From: AC-32 sp049644305
GTDB lineage: Bacteria; Actinomycetota; Thermoleophilia; Gaiellales; Gaiellaceae
Reading direction: 5' to 3'
Length of the DNA stretch: 11,392 nucleotides
Assembly (NCBI GenBank): GCA_049644305.1
Contig: JBARRQ010000022.1
Span: 1-11,392 of the forward strand
In this document: positions 1-6,321 of the stretch, piece by piece
How the letters are laid out: each line of letters begins with the position of its first letter
Numbering within the stretch: the stretch's first letter is position 1
Made by a program: the position numbers and the translations under genes
The notes under the pieces: generated by a model
Seen by the model: only the letters and a program-made list of their open reading frames with translations
What the model was told of the DNA's origin: nothing
Databases searched by the model: none

Positions 1-43
1 CCCACCTCCACCTCCACCTCCGCCTCCGCCTCCGCCGCCTCCA
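1..43 (+). repeat. CCNCCT/CCG low-complexity repeat coding for polyproline
   Basis: The sequence is a run of CCA, CCT and CCG codons, giving 14 consecutive prolines in the frame of the partial gene. The repeat is imperfect at third codon positions, so it is partly stabilised against slippage. It would form a stiff polyproline II rod. Confidence 0.85.
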
Positions 44-484
44 ACGACGCTGCCTGGGCCGAGCGACGTGCAGGCCATCGACAACGGCGGCACCGCCGGC
101 CTGGCCGAGACCGGCGACGTCGTGACGTTCACATACGGCGGCGCGGTCAACCCCGACCTGATCCTCTCCGGGTGGGACGGTTCAGCTGTCGCGGTGACGG
201 TGCGGATTCAGGGCAACGGGCAAAACGACGCACTCACGGTCCACAACGCCTCCGACGACTCGATCCTCGTAGGCCTCGGAGTGATCGACCTGAACGGCAA
301 GTACGCGAACGGCACCTCGATGGACTTCACGGGCTCGCAGATGACCCTGAGCGGGAACACCGTCACGATCGTCCTCGGCACGCCCTCGGGCAAGGCACAC
401 CACCAAAACACCCCGAACACGATGACGTGGTGGACGTCCCAGGGGATGGCGACGGAGTCAGGCCCGCTGGACGTCGAGTTCTGA
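1..484 (+). CDS. Partial protein: polyproline linker plus beta-rich C-terminal domain (5' end outside window)
   Basis: The reading frame is open from the left edge (first full codon at position 2) to TGA at 482-484, so the N-terminus is missing. The first 14 visible codons are all proline, followed by a short TTLPGPSD hinge and then about 140 residues rich in T, V, G, D and N, alternating as in beta strands. There is no cysteine and no membrane segment in the visible part. A GTG at 68 could be read as a start, but the in-frame polyproline upstream makes a linker between two domains more likely. Such proline linkers are common in secreted or surface proteins, so export is an inference; the missing N-terminus would hold any signal peptide. 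I do not recognise the domain family. No enzyme motif is visible. The stop lies inside a 7-base tandem repeat. Confidence 0.75.
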   Translation, partial: PPPPPPPPPPPPPPTTLPGPSDVQAIDNGGTAGLAETGDVVTFTYGGAVNPDLILSGWDGSAVAVTVRIQGNGQNDALTVHNASDDSILVGLGVIDLNGKYANGTSMDFTGSQMTLSGNTVTIVLGTPSGKAHHQNTPNTMTWWTSQGMATESGPLDVEF

Positions 485-496
485 GTTCTGAGTTCC
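476..496 (+). repeat. Tandem 7-base repeat (GAGTTCT x3, last copy imperfect) over a stop codon
   Basis: Three adjacent copies of GAGTTCT begin at 476, 483 and 490; the third ends in C rather than T. The TGA stop of the first gene (482-484) spans the junction of copies 1 and 2. Gain or loss of a copy would keep a stop at that junction, so the protein end should not change. No function is implied. Confidence 0.6.
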
Positions 497-514
497 CTCG
501 TTCGCGCCACCAGC

Positions 515-526
515 CCGCTTAAGCGG
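515..526. promoter_or_regulatory. 12-bp perfect palindrome upstream of the diguanylate cyclase gene
   Basis: CCGCTTAAGCGG is a perfect palindrome in the 70-base gap before the GGDEF gene, with its right edge 28 bases from the ATG. It could be an operator, but perfect 12-base palindromes are expected a few times by chance in a window of this size. Confidence 0.2.
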
Positions 527-554
527 CCCGCTCTCGCCGCCGATACAGGCTCAC

Positions 555-2084
555 ATGAGCTCTGCGGCCTCAGCCGCTACCCCTGCCGAGCAGCAGGCCT
601 CTTCGGCCCGGCGGCAGGCGAAGCCCTCGGTAACACGCCGGTCCGGGCTCCAGCTTCTCGCCGGCCTCCTCATCGTGGCCGGCATTCCCGTCATCGCGAC
701 CGTCCGCATCCTGGACGCGAACGCGCTGCGCAACGAGCGAACCCATGCGGACGTCTCACTTCGCACCGAGCTTCAGGCCGCGAGTGACGACCTCCGCGGT
801 CGCGCGGACGACGCCTCGACGCGTGCGACCGATCTCTCGAACTCGCTGACTCTCCAGCGGGCATTCCTCACGGGTGACCGTGCCGTGCTCGCGCGGCTGG
901 CCAGGCAGAACCCCGGCATGGTCTTCTACCTGCACGGGCGCCGAGTGGCCGGCAGGCAGGCGAAAGCGGCGCTGACCAGGCCGGTCTCCCTGATGCTCAA
1001 CGGGGTGCAGTTCGGCCGAGTCGTGGCCACCGTCCCGCTCGACCCGGGGCTGGCGACCCACCTTCTGCGTGCATCTCCGCGTGCCCAGGGCGATCGCCTG
1101 CTCCTGGTGCGATCAGGGTACGTGCTCGGCTCGGGTCAACGGGCACAGCTCGTAGGCAAGACCGTGCACCTCTCCGGCAAGAGTTATCGCGGCATCCTCG
1201 GACCGGTGCCAAACGCGCCCGGAACGAACCTCCTTGCGGTCAGGTCGAACGACTCGATCACCGCCGCGGTGAGCCCGTATCAACAGCATGTCCTCTACGC
1301 GGCAATGGGCTCCTTCGCCCTGCTCTTGCTCGTCGGCCTTCTCTTCGGCGGACCGATTCTCCGCACCCTCGGCGACTTCCGGCGCCTCGCATCCCAGGCC
1401 TCGACGGACTCGCTTACGGGACTGGGAAACCGCTGGACCTTCGACGAGGAGCTGGCGCTGGAGTGGCGCCGGGCCGAGCGGGTCGGCGATCCACTCGCGC
1501 TGATCCTGGCGGACATCGACGACTTCAAGGCGGTCAACGACCGCCACGGGCACCAGTTGGGCGACGAGGTTCTGCGCCGAGTCGGGCAAATCCTCGCCGA
1601 CAACGTACGCCAGGTCGACCTGGCCGCCCGCTATGGAGGCGAGGAGTTCGCAGTGATCGTTCCCGAGACCGATCTCGAGGGAGCGATTCAGCTCGCAGAA
1701 CGTCTCCGCAAGGCGTTCATGAACGAGCAGGTCGAGCTTTCAGACGGGACGCACATAACCCTCACCGCGAGCTTCGGCGCCGCCGTCAAGAACGAGCTTC
1801 CGCGCGCCGAAGAGCTCATCGCCGCAGCCGACGAGGCGCTCTACGAAGCGAAGCGGGGCGGCAAGAACCGGGTCTGGCCGGAGTTGGGAGAAGTCGCGGA
1901 GGAGCCGCAGCCGGAGCGTCGTCGCCGGCGAACACCGGCTCGCGCCGCCGCGAAGGCGCCCGCGAAGCCCCCGGCGAAGGCGCCCGCGAAGTCCAGGGCA
2001 AAGAAGACTTCCGCCACGGTGAAAGCGCCGGCGAAGAAGCCCAGGGCTGTGCCAAAGCCGCGCACGGCGCAGGGCGAGCTCTAG
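555..2084 (+). CDS. Membrane-anchored diguanylate cyclase (GGDEF) with H1-like basic tail
   Basis: This 509-residue protein would condense two GTP into cyclic di-GMP at the inner face of the membrane. A first membrane helix lies at about 31-50 (LQLLAGLLIVAGIPVIATV) and a second at about 246-268, enclosing an extracellular sensor region of about 190 residues (50-245) that I cannot assign to a named family. The GGDEF domain spans about 284-441. It starts with DSLTGLGNR (285-293), has the metal and substrate residues in DIDDFKAVNDRHGH (320-333), and the signature GGEEF at 361-365, an active variant. RQVD at 352-355, five residues before the signature, is a classic RxxD inhibitory site, so product feedback is likely. 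After residue 450 comes a tail rich in K, A and P with several APAK/PPAK repeats, resembling histone H1. That tail is unusual for the family. The ATG at 555 has only a weak ribosome-binding site. The gene converges on the channel-like gene 11 bases away. Confidence 0.9.
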   Translation: MSSAASAATPAEQQASSARRQAKPSVTRRSGLQLLAGLLIVAGIPVIATVRILDANALRNERTHADVSLRTELQAASDDLRGRADDASTRATDLSNSLTLQRAFLTGDRAVLARLARQNPGMVFYLHGRRVAGRQAKAALTRPVSLMLNGVQFGRVVATVPLDPGLATHLLRASPRAQGDRLLLVRSGYVLGSGQRAQLVGKTVHLSGKSYRGILGPVPNAPGTNLLAVRSNDSITAAVSPYQQHVLYAAMGSFALLLLVGLLFGGPILRTLGDFRRLASQASTDSLTGLGNRWTFDEELALEWRRAERVGDPLALILADIDDFKAVNDRHGHQLGDEVLRRVGQILADNVRQVDLAARYGGEEFAVIVPETDLEGAIQLAERLRKAFMNEQVELSDGTHITLTASFGAAVKNELPRAEELIAAADEALYEAKRGGKNRVWPELGEVAEEPQPERRRRRTPARAAAKAPAKPPAKAPAKSRAKKTSATVKAPAKKPRAVPKPRTAQGEL

Positions 2085-2095
2085 CCGGCCGGCAG

Positions 2096-3172
2096 CTAGC
2101 CGACGAGGTCGTGACGATCGCGGCCGACCCGGATGCCGGGGAGCCTCAGTAGCCCCTCCCGTTCTGCGTCCGCCGGCATCCACGCCGGGAGGTCAAGGGC
2201 AAGGAAGGCCGACAGCCCCTGAGCCTTCGGCTCGTAAGCGCGCCGCAACTCGGTGAGCCGCTGGAGCGCCGCGCCCCGTCCGACGGGGCGCTCGAGAGCG
2301 TCCTCGAGGAGCCCGTAGAGCTCGTCGAACTTGCTATCCGAAAGACGGTCTGCCGGCCCGGGCTTCACGCGGTACTGGAGCGCCAAGTCGGCCAGTGCAT
2401 GCTGCCCGATCGCGTAGGTCAGCTCGGCTGCCTCGACCTCGTCATCCGCCTCGACGGCCGTGACGAACGCCGCCACGTCGACCATCGTCGTGAGCGCGGC
2501 GAGCCAGTTCTGGCGGAGGTGCTGCGACCGATAGAACCCGAGCACCGGGTAGGCCAGGTGGGTCTCCATCAGCTCTGCCGACCAGGCCTCCCAGGCGCGG
2601 AAATCCTGTTCGAGCTCACGCCAGCGCTGGCGGCCGGCAGCGCGGAGCAGGATCGCTCCCGCCGAGGGAGGCGAGCCGGCACGCGTGGCGAGCTGTGAGA
2701 CCGCGATCTCGCGGCTCGAGAAGGAGCCGTAAACGGCCGGCAGATAGCCGATGACGATGAAGAGGACGCCGATCGCGGTCGCCGCCTCGAAGAGTGCGAT
2801 CACGTGCACGAGCGTCGAGCCCGAAACGCCCGTAGCGCTCAGGAAAAGCCCCGAGCTGAAGAGCAGGCCCCGGCCGAACCGGCCTCCGACAGAGGCCCAG
2901 TCGAGTAGCGCGAAACCGACGATCAGGCCGACGGTCCAGGTCAGGAGCTCGAACAGGAGCGCGAGCGGCCCGTAGAACCCGAGCACGGTATCGGCCGATC
3001 CGGGCGAAAGCCGCCGCGCGAACGCTCGCCAGGGTCGCCAGAGCGCATTGATCAGCCCGCGGGCGATGCGCGGGTCGCGCCGGACGCGCCGCGGCAGCAT
3101 GAAGGTGACGAAGAACTCCGCAAGCATCAGCGTGATCAGGATCACGCCGGCGATTGCCGCTACTACGCGCAC
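2096..3172 (-). CDS. Potassium-channel-like membrane protein with degenerate selectivity filter
   Basis: The 358-residue product has an N-terminal membrane helix (about 4-26), a second at about 68-91, a pore-loop-like stretch (101-118) and a third helix (121-148), then a long soluble C-terminal domain. The helix-pore-helix order and the C-terminal region (SPPSAG at 167-172, LAYPVLGFYRSQH at 206-218, NWLAALT at 222-228) resemble, from memory, a family annotated as two-pore-domain potassium channels in actinobacteria and acidobacteria. Where those proteins have a TxGYGD or TLGLGD filter, this one reads SATGVSGS (112-119), so selective potassium transport is doubtful. It may be a non-selective channel or a sensor. 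The GTG start at 3172 is fixed by an in-frame TAG only four codons upstream. That TAG also forms part of a likely -10 box, giving a leaderless message. The family call is moderate; the pore divergence is read directly. Confidence 0.65.
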   Translation of the reverse strand: MRVVAAIAGVILITLMLAEFFVTFMLPRRVRRDPRIARGLINALWRPWRAFARRLSPGSADTVLGFYGPLALLFELLTWTVGLIVGFALLDWASVGGRFGRGLLFSSGLFLSATGVSGSTLVHVIALFEAATAIGVLFIVIGYLPAVYGSFSSREIAVSQLATRAGSPPSAGAILLRAAGRQRWRELEQDFRAWEAWSAELMETHLAYPVLGFYRSQHLRQNWLAALTTMVDVAAFVTAVEADDEVEAAELTYAIGQHALADLALQYRVKPGPADRLSDSKFDELYGLLEDALERPVGRGAALQRLTELRRAYEPKAQGLSAFLALDLPAWMPADAEREGLLRLPGIRVGRDRHDLVG

Positions 3173-3178
3173 GGCCAG

Positions 3179-3184
3179 AGACTA
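3179..3184 (-). promoter_or_regulatory. -10 box (TAGTCT) of a leaderless promoter for the channel-like gene
   Basis: On the minus strand TAGTCT matches TANNNT and ends six bases before the GTG at 3172, so transcription would begin at or next to the start codon. No ribosome-binding site is seen. No good -35 box stands 17 bases upstream (GGTGGG there). Confidence 0.5.
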
Positions 3185-3211
3185 CGCCCTGAGGGTCGGC
3201 GCCCACCGGTC

Positions 3212-3217
3212 TAGAGT
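3212..3217 (+). promoter_or_regulatory. -10 box (TAGAGT) of a leaderless promoter for the PLP enzyme operon
   Basis: TAGAGT matches TANNNT and lies six bases before the GTG at 3224, predicting a message that starts at the initiation codon. A weak -35 candidate, CTGAGG (3189-3194), sits 17 bases upstream. The arrangement mirrors the divergent gene's -10 box. Confidence 0.55.
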
Positions 3218-3223
3218 GGCGCC

Positions 3224-4180
3224 GTGGAGCCACTCGACCGCTCGACGATCTGGCCGTACGAGCACGGCGAGCCCGGTGCCTACTACTACCAGCGCTATTC
3301 CCACCCGACGGGGGTCGCCGCGGAGCGGGCGCTGGGGGAGCTGGAAGGCGGCGAGGCGCTCCTCTTTCCCTCAGGATCCGGTGCCATCACCGCCCTCGTG
3401 CTGGCGCTGCTCGAGCCCGGGCAGACGATCGCGCTGGCGGAGGGCGGCTACTACGGAACCGCGCTGCTCTTCGGCGCTCTCGAAAAGTGGGGCGTGCGCT
3501 TCGTGGAGTTCGACCAGGAGGGCGTCCCGCCGGACGGAGTCGACCTTGTCTGGCTCGAGGCGCCGTCGAACCCGTTCCTGACGATGCCGGATCTGGACTC
3601 CGCCGCCGCCTCGCCGGCCCCGGTCGTCGTCGACTCGACTGCTTCGACGCCCGTCTACCTGCGACCGCTCGAGCACGGAGCGGATTTCGCCGTGCACAGC
3701 GCGACCAAGTACCTCGGCGGCCACTCGGACCTCCTGCTCGGCGCGGTCGTGTGCCGGGCCCCGGACGACGCCGAGCAGCTGCGCTCCTTCCGCGGCCGCA
3801 CCGGAATCGTGGCCGCGCCGGATCCTTGCTGGCTGCTGCTCCGCAGCCTGAAGACGCTGCACGTTCGGATGGAGCGCATCACCGCGACCGCGAAGGAGCT
3901 CGCCGAGCGGTTGCGAAGCCATCCCGCGGTCGAGCTCGTCCGCTACCCCGGGTTCGGCGGACTGCTCTCGTTCGATGTCGCGGATGCCGAGGCGGCGCGA
4001 AAGATCGAGACTTCTCTCCGGTCGATCACCAACGCAACGAGCCTGGGCGGCGTCGAGTCGGTGCTGGAGAGCCGCGCGCGCTGGGAGGGCGACCGCGTCC
4101 CCGCAGGCTTGCTCCGCCTCAGCGTCGGCCTCGAAGACGCCGGCCGGCTCTGGGCCGATCTCGAGCGCGCGCTCGCGTGA
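3224..4180 (+). CDS. PLP-dependent Cys/Met metabolism (trans-sulfuration family) enzyme, compact
   Basis: This is a fold-type I PLP enzyme of the cystathionine gamma-synthase/beta-lyase family, acting on sulfur amino acids or related substrates in the cytoplasm. Visible landmarks are YQRYSHPTG (22-30, matching the family's YxRxxNPT), the cofactor phosphate loop PSGSGAI (49-55), EAPSNP (112-117), the cofactor-binding aspartate D137 in VVVDSTASTP, the Schiff-base lysine K162 in SATKYLGGHSD, and LRLSVGLED (297-305) with the substrate-carboxylate arginine R298. At 318 residues it is clearly shorter than the usual 380-400. The loss is mostly at the N-terminus and in the region between K162 and the C-terminal domain, which suggests an altered substrate entry or oligomer contact. 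Which reaction it catalyses (synthase, lyase or methionine gamma-lyase type) cannot be told from sequence. Its stop overlaps the start of the glycosyltransferase gene, so the two are co-expressed. Confidence 0.85.
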   Translation: MEPLDRSTIWPYEHGEPGAYYYQRYSHPTGVAAERALGELEGGEALLFPSGSGAITALVLALLEPGQTIALAEGGYYGTALLFGALEKWGVRFVEFDQEGVPPDGVDLVWLEAPSNPFLTMPDLDSAAASPAPVVVDSTASTPVYLRPLEHGADFAVHSATKYLGGHSDLLLGAVVCRAPDDAEQLRSFRGRTGIVAAPDPCWLLLRSLKTLHVRMERITATAKELAERLRSHPAVELVRYPGFGGLLSFDVADAEAARKIETSLRSITNATSLGGVESVLESRARWEGDRVPAGLLRLSVGLEDAGRLWADLERALA

Positions 4181-5433
4181 GAAAACCGACGGTCGTCTTC
4201 TTCCCCGAAGGCGCCTTCGGGCCCACAAACAATTGCGTCGGCATCGGGCGCGTGCTGCTCGAGCGCGGTGCCAGGGTCGTCTTCGTGGTCGAGGAGTCGT
4301 TCGCCGGGACTCTCGAGGCGCAGGGTTTCGAGGAGGCGCTGATGCGGCTGAAGCCCCCGCCGGAGGTCCAGGAGGCGCCCGGACAGTTCTGGAAGGACTT
4401 CGTCCGCGACACCGCGCCCGAGTTCCGCAAGCCGACGATCGAGCAACTCGAGACATTCATCCTGCCCGTCTGGCAGGAGCTGGTCGACGGGGCCCGTTAC
4501 GTCGACGAACGGCTCCGGGAGATCTTCGGCGAGCTCGAGCCCGACGTGATCGTCGAGGACAACGTGGTTGGCTTCCCGGCTGTCGTCGCCTCGGGCAGGC
4601 CCTGGGTGCGAATCGTCTCCTGCAATCCGCTCGAGCTGAAGGATCCCCGGCTGCCGCCGCCGTTCTCCGGCTATCCGACCGGCGATCGCTCCGGCTGGGA
4701 CGAGTTCAGGCGCCGCTACCGCGAGCTGCACGAGCCGCTCCGGGCCGGGTTCTCGACCTTCTGCCAGGAGCGGGGGGCGCCACCGCTGCCCGACGGTGAG
4801 TTCATCCACCAGTCGCCGGTTCTCAATATCTACCTCTACCCGGCAGAAGCTGACTACGACCGCTCACGTCCCCTCGGGCCGACAGTGCACCGCCTCGATT
4901 CGTGCGTCCGGCGGCTGGACGAGGAGTTCGAGCCGCCGCCCGGCGAAGGCGCCCTCGTCTACGTCAGCCTCGGCAGCCTCGGCTCGGCGGATGTGGACCT
5001 GATGAACCGGCTCGTCGCGTCGCTCGCAGAGACCCCGCACCGCTACGTCGTCAGCAAGGGCCCGCAGCACGAGCTGATCGAGCTCGCGCCGAACATGACC
5101 GGCGCCGAGTTCCTGCCACAGCCGGCGATCCTCCCCCACGTAGACCTGGTCATCACGCACGGCGGCAACAACACCGTCACCGAGTCGATTCACTTCGGCA
5201 AGCCGATGATCGTCCTGCCGCTCTTCTGGGACCAGTACGACAACGCCCAGCGCGTCGAGGAGGTGGGCTTCGGCGTGCGCCTGCCGGCCTACGAGTTCGA
5301 GGACGCGGAGCTGCACAGGGCGATCGACCGGCTCCTCGCCGAGGACGAACACCGCCTCCAAGAAGCTTCGACGCGCCTCCAGGCCCACCCTGGAACGGTC
5401 AAAGCCGCAGATCTGATCCAGGCACTCGTCTGA
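4177..5433 (+). CDS. GT1-family glycosyltransferase (MGT/UGT-like)
   Basis: The 418-residue product has the GT-B layout of family 1 glycosyltransferases, which move a sugar from a nucleotide donor to a small-molecule or lipid acceptor. The N-terminal acceptor domain begins VVFFPEGAFGPTNN (6-19). A linker precedes the C-terminal donor domain, which opens with LVYVSLGSLGS (260-270). The donor-binding signature is plain: THGGNNTVTE (327-336), FGKP (340-343) and LFWDQYDNAQR (349-359), with the DQ pair that usually contacts the sugar. No signal peptide or membrane helix is seen. The start is taken as the GTG at 4177, overlapping the preceding stop as GTGA. The frame stays open further upstream, but there it only shadows the PLP enzyme gene. 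The acceptor is unknown. Linkage to a sulfur amino acid enzyme hints at a shared small-molecule pathway, but that is inference. The stop lies 4 bases from the convergent tRNA gene, with no terminator visible. Confidence 0.88.
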   Translation: MRKPTVVFFPEGAFGPTNNCVGIGRVLLERGARVVFVVEESFAGTLEAQGFEEALMRLKPPPEVQEAPGQFWKDFVRDTAPEFRKPTIEQLETFILPVWQELVDGARYVDERLREIFGELEPDVIVEDNVVGFPAVVASGRPWVRIVSCNPLELKDPRLPPPFSGYPTGDRSGWDEFRRRYRELHEPLRAGFSTFCQERGAPPLPDGEFIHQSPVLNIYLYPAEADYDRSRPLGPTVHRLDSCVRRLDEEFEPPPGEGALVYVSLGSLGSADVDLMNRLVASLAETPHRYVVSKGPQHELIELAPNMTGAEFLPQPAILPHVDLVITHGGNNTVTESIHFGKPMIVLPLFWDQYDNAQRVEEVGFGVRLPAYEFEDAELHRAIDRLLAEDEHRLQEASTRLQAHPGTVKAADLIQALV

Positions 5434-5437
5434 TCAG

Positions 5438-5511
5438 AGCCGGAGGTGGGACTCGAACCCACGACCTACGGATTACAAATCCGTTGCTCTGTCCAGCTGA
5501 GCTACTCCGGC
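5438..5511 (-). tRNA. tRNA-Thr (anticodon TGT)
   Basis: The 74-base minus-strand sequence folds as a full cloverleaf. The acceptor is GCCGGAG with CTCCGGC (7 bp), the D stem GCTC/GAGC, the anticodon stem ACGGA/TCCGT around loop TTTGTAA (T33, anticodon TGT), the variable loop five bases, and the T stem GTGGG/CCCAC around TTCGAGT. The discriminator base is T and CCA is not encoded. It follows sigH by 36 bases on the same strand without a visible promoter of its own, so it is probably processed from the sigH transcript. Confidence 0.96.
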
Positions 5512-5547
5512 GCAGACTCAGCGTAGCGTCGAAGCGGCTTGAGGACG

Positions 5548-6213
5548 CTACTGAAGCACCTGGCGCGTCTGCTGGTGCGCCAGGACTTTGCGCTTCACGC
5601 GCTGGAGGGCGTTGTCGATCGTCTTCGTGTCGCAACCGAGGCGCTCGGCCATCTCCTCGTACGACTCCCCTTCCAGGTAGAGCTTGAGCGCGTCGGCCTC
5701 GAGCTTCGACAGACCGGTGCCTAGCGTGAAGACGAGACTCTGGAGCTCTTCGGTCGAGATCACGCAGATGGAGGGGTCGTCGACATTCGGTCCCGGCAGC
5801 GCGTCGCCGAGCGTGCAGTCACCCTCGGACTCCTGGCCGGCCGGGGTGTGGCTGAACGAGATGTAGGTGTTGAGCGGCGCGTGCTTGAAGCGGGTCGCGG
5901 TCTTGATCGCGGTGATGATCTGGCGTGTCACGCACAGCTCCGCGAAGCTACGGAACGACGTCTCCTTGTCGGCGCGGAAGTCGCGCACGGCCTTGTAGAG
6001 ACCGATCAGGCCTTCCTGGATCAGATCCTCGGAATCGCCGCCTGCGAGGAAGTACGAGCTCGCCTTGAGGCGGACGAAGCCGGCGTACCTGCGCATGAGC
6101 GCGTCGAGCGCGTGCTGGTCTCCGTTGCGGGCGCGCATCACGAGCTGCAGGTCCGCCAGCTCGCGCTGGAGCTTTTGCGGCGTGTGGAGCGTCTGGGCAG
6201 GTCGAGCGGGCAC
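5548..6213 (-). CDS. sigH: RNA polymerase sigma factor SigH/Spo0H-like
   Basis: The 221-residue protein is a sigma-70 family factor without region 1, of the Spo0H/SigH type. Region 2 runs from about 38 to 108 and includes DLIQEGLIGLYKAVRDF (63-79, core polymerase binding and start of -10 recognition), then SFRSFAELCVTRQI (86-99, promoter melting). A linker with SFSHTPAG (119-126) leads to region 4 (about 158-215), whose helix-turn-helix SYEEMAERLGCDTKTIDNAL (184-203) reads the -35 box. The GTG start at 6213 has a good ribosome-binding site, GAGGGGG (6219-6225), five bases upstream. In Bacillus the homologue controls the transition to stationary phase and sporulation. In this lineage the target genes are not known from the sequence. 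Its position after rlmB and yacP matches the Bacillus order, which strengthens the orthology. No anti-sigma gene is adjacent. Confidence 0.9.
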   Translation of the reverse strand: MPARPAQTLHTPQKLQRELADLQLVMRARNGDQHALDALMRRYAGFVRLKASSYFLAGGDSEDLIQEGLIGLYKAVRDFRADKETSFRSFAELCVTRQIITAIKTATRFKHAPLNTYISFSHTPAGQESEGDCTLGDALPGPNVDDPSICVISTEELQSLVFTLGTGLSKLEADALKLYLEGESYEEMAERLGCDTKTIDNALQRVKRKVLAHQQTRQVLQ

Positions 6214-6272
6214 GGCTTCCCCCTCGCTGACGGCGGGCGAGCTGCACGAGCCTCACCCTGAAGTTGAGGATC

Positions 6273-6301
6273 AAGATAGCAAGGTCCCAACAATGTTTCA
6301 A
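6273..6301 (-). promoter_or_regulatory. Sigma-70-type promoter of sigH
   Basis: On the minus strand TTGAAA (6296-6301) and TATCTT (6273-6278) are separated by exactly 17 bases, close to the TTGACA/TATAAT consensus. Transcription would start near 6266, leaving a leader of about 50 bases. An A-tract (T6318-6323 on the plus strand) sits about 50 to 57 bases upstream of that point, where an UP element would lie. The region is markedly AT-richer than its surroundings. Confidence 0.7.
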
Positions 6302-6309
6302 GACCTTGC
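6279..6309. repeat. 8-bp inverted repeat bracketing the sigH -35 box and spacer
   Basis: GCAAGGTC (6279-6286) and GACCTTGC (6302-6309) are perfect inverted copies 15 bases apart. One arm touches the -10 box and the other abuts the -35 box, so a dimeric regulator bound here would block polymerase. As RNA it would be an 8-bp stem with a 15-base loop. On the minus strand no T-run follows, which argues against a terminator for yacP. Confidence 0.5.
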
Positions 6310-6321
6310 GGTTAGTCTTTT

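Noticed and set aside
2082..2100. Bidirectional terminator in the gap between the convergent GGDEF and channel-like genes
   Set aside because: A GC-rich inverted sequence (CTAG, CCGGCCGG, CTAG) is present, but the stem is short and no T-run follows on either strand.
3487..4176. Upstream extension of the glycosyltransferase frame
   Set aside because: This part is an arginine/alanine-rich shadow of the PLP enzyme in another frame. The glycosyltransferase homology begins at the GTG at 4177.
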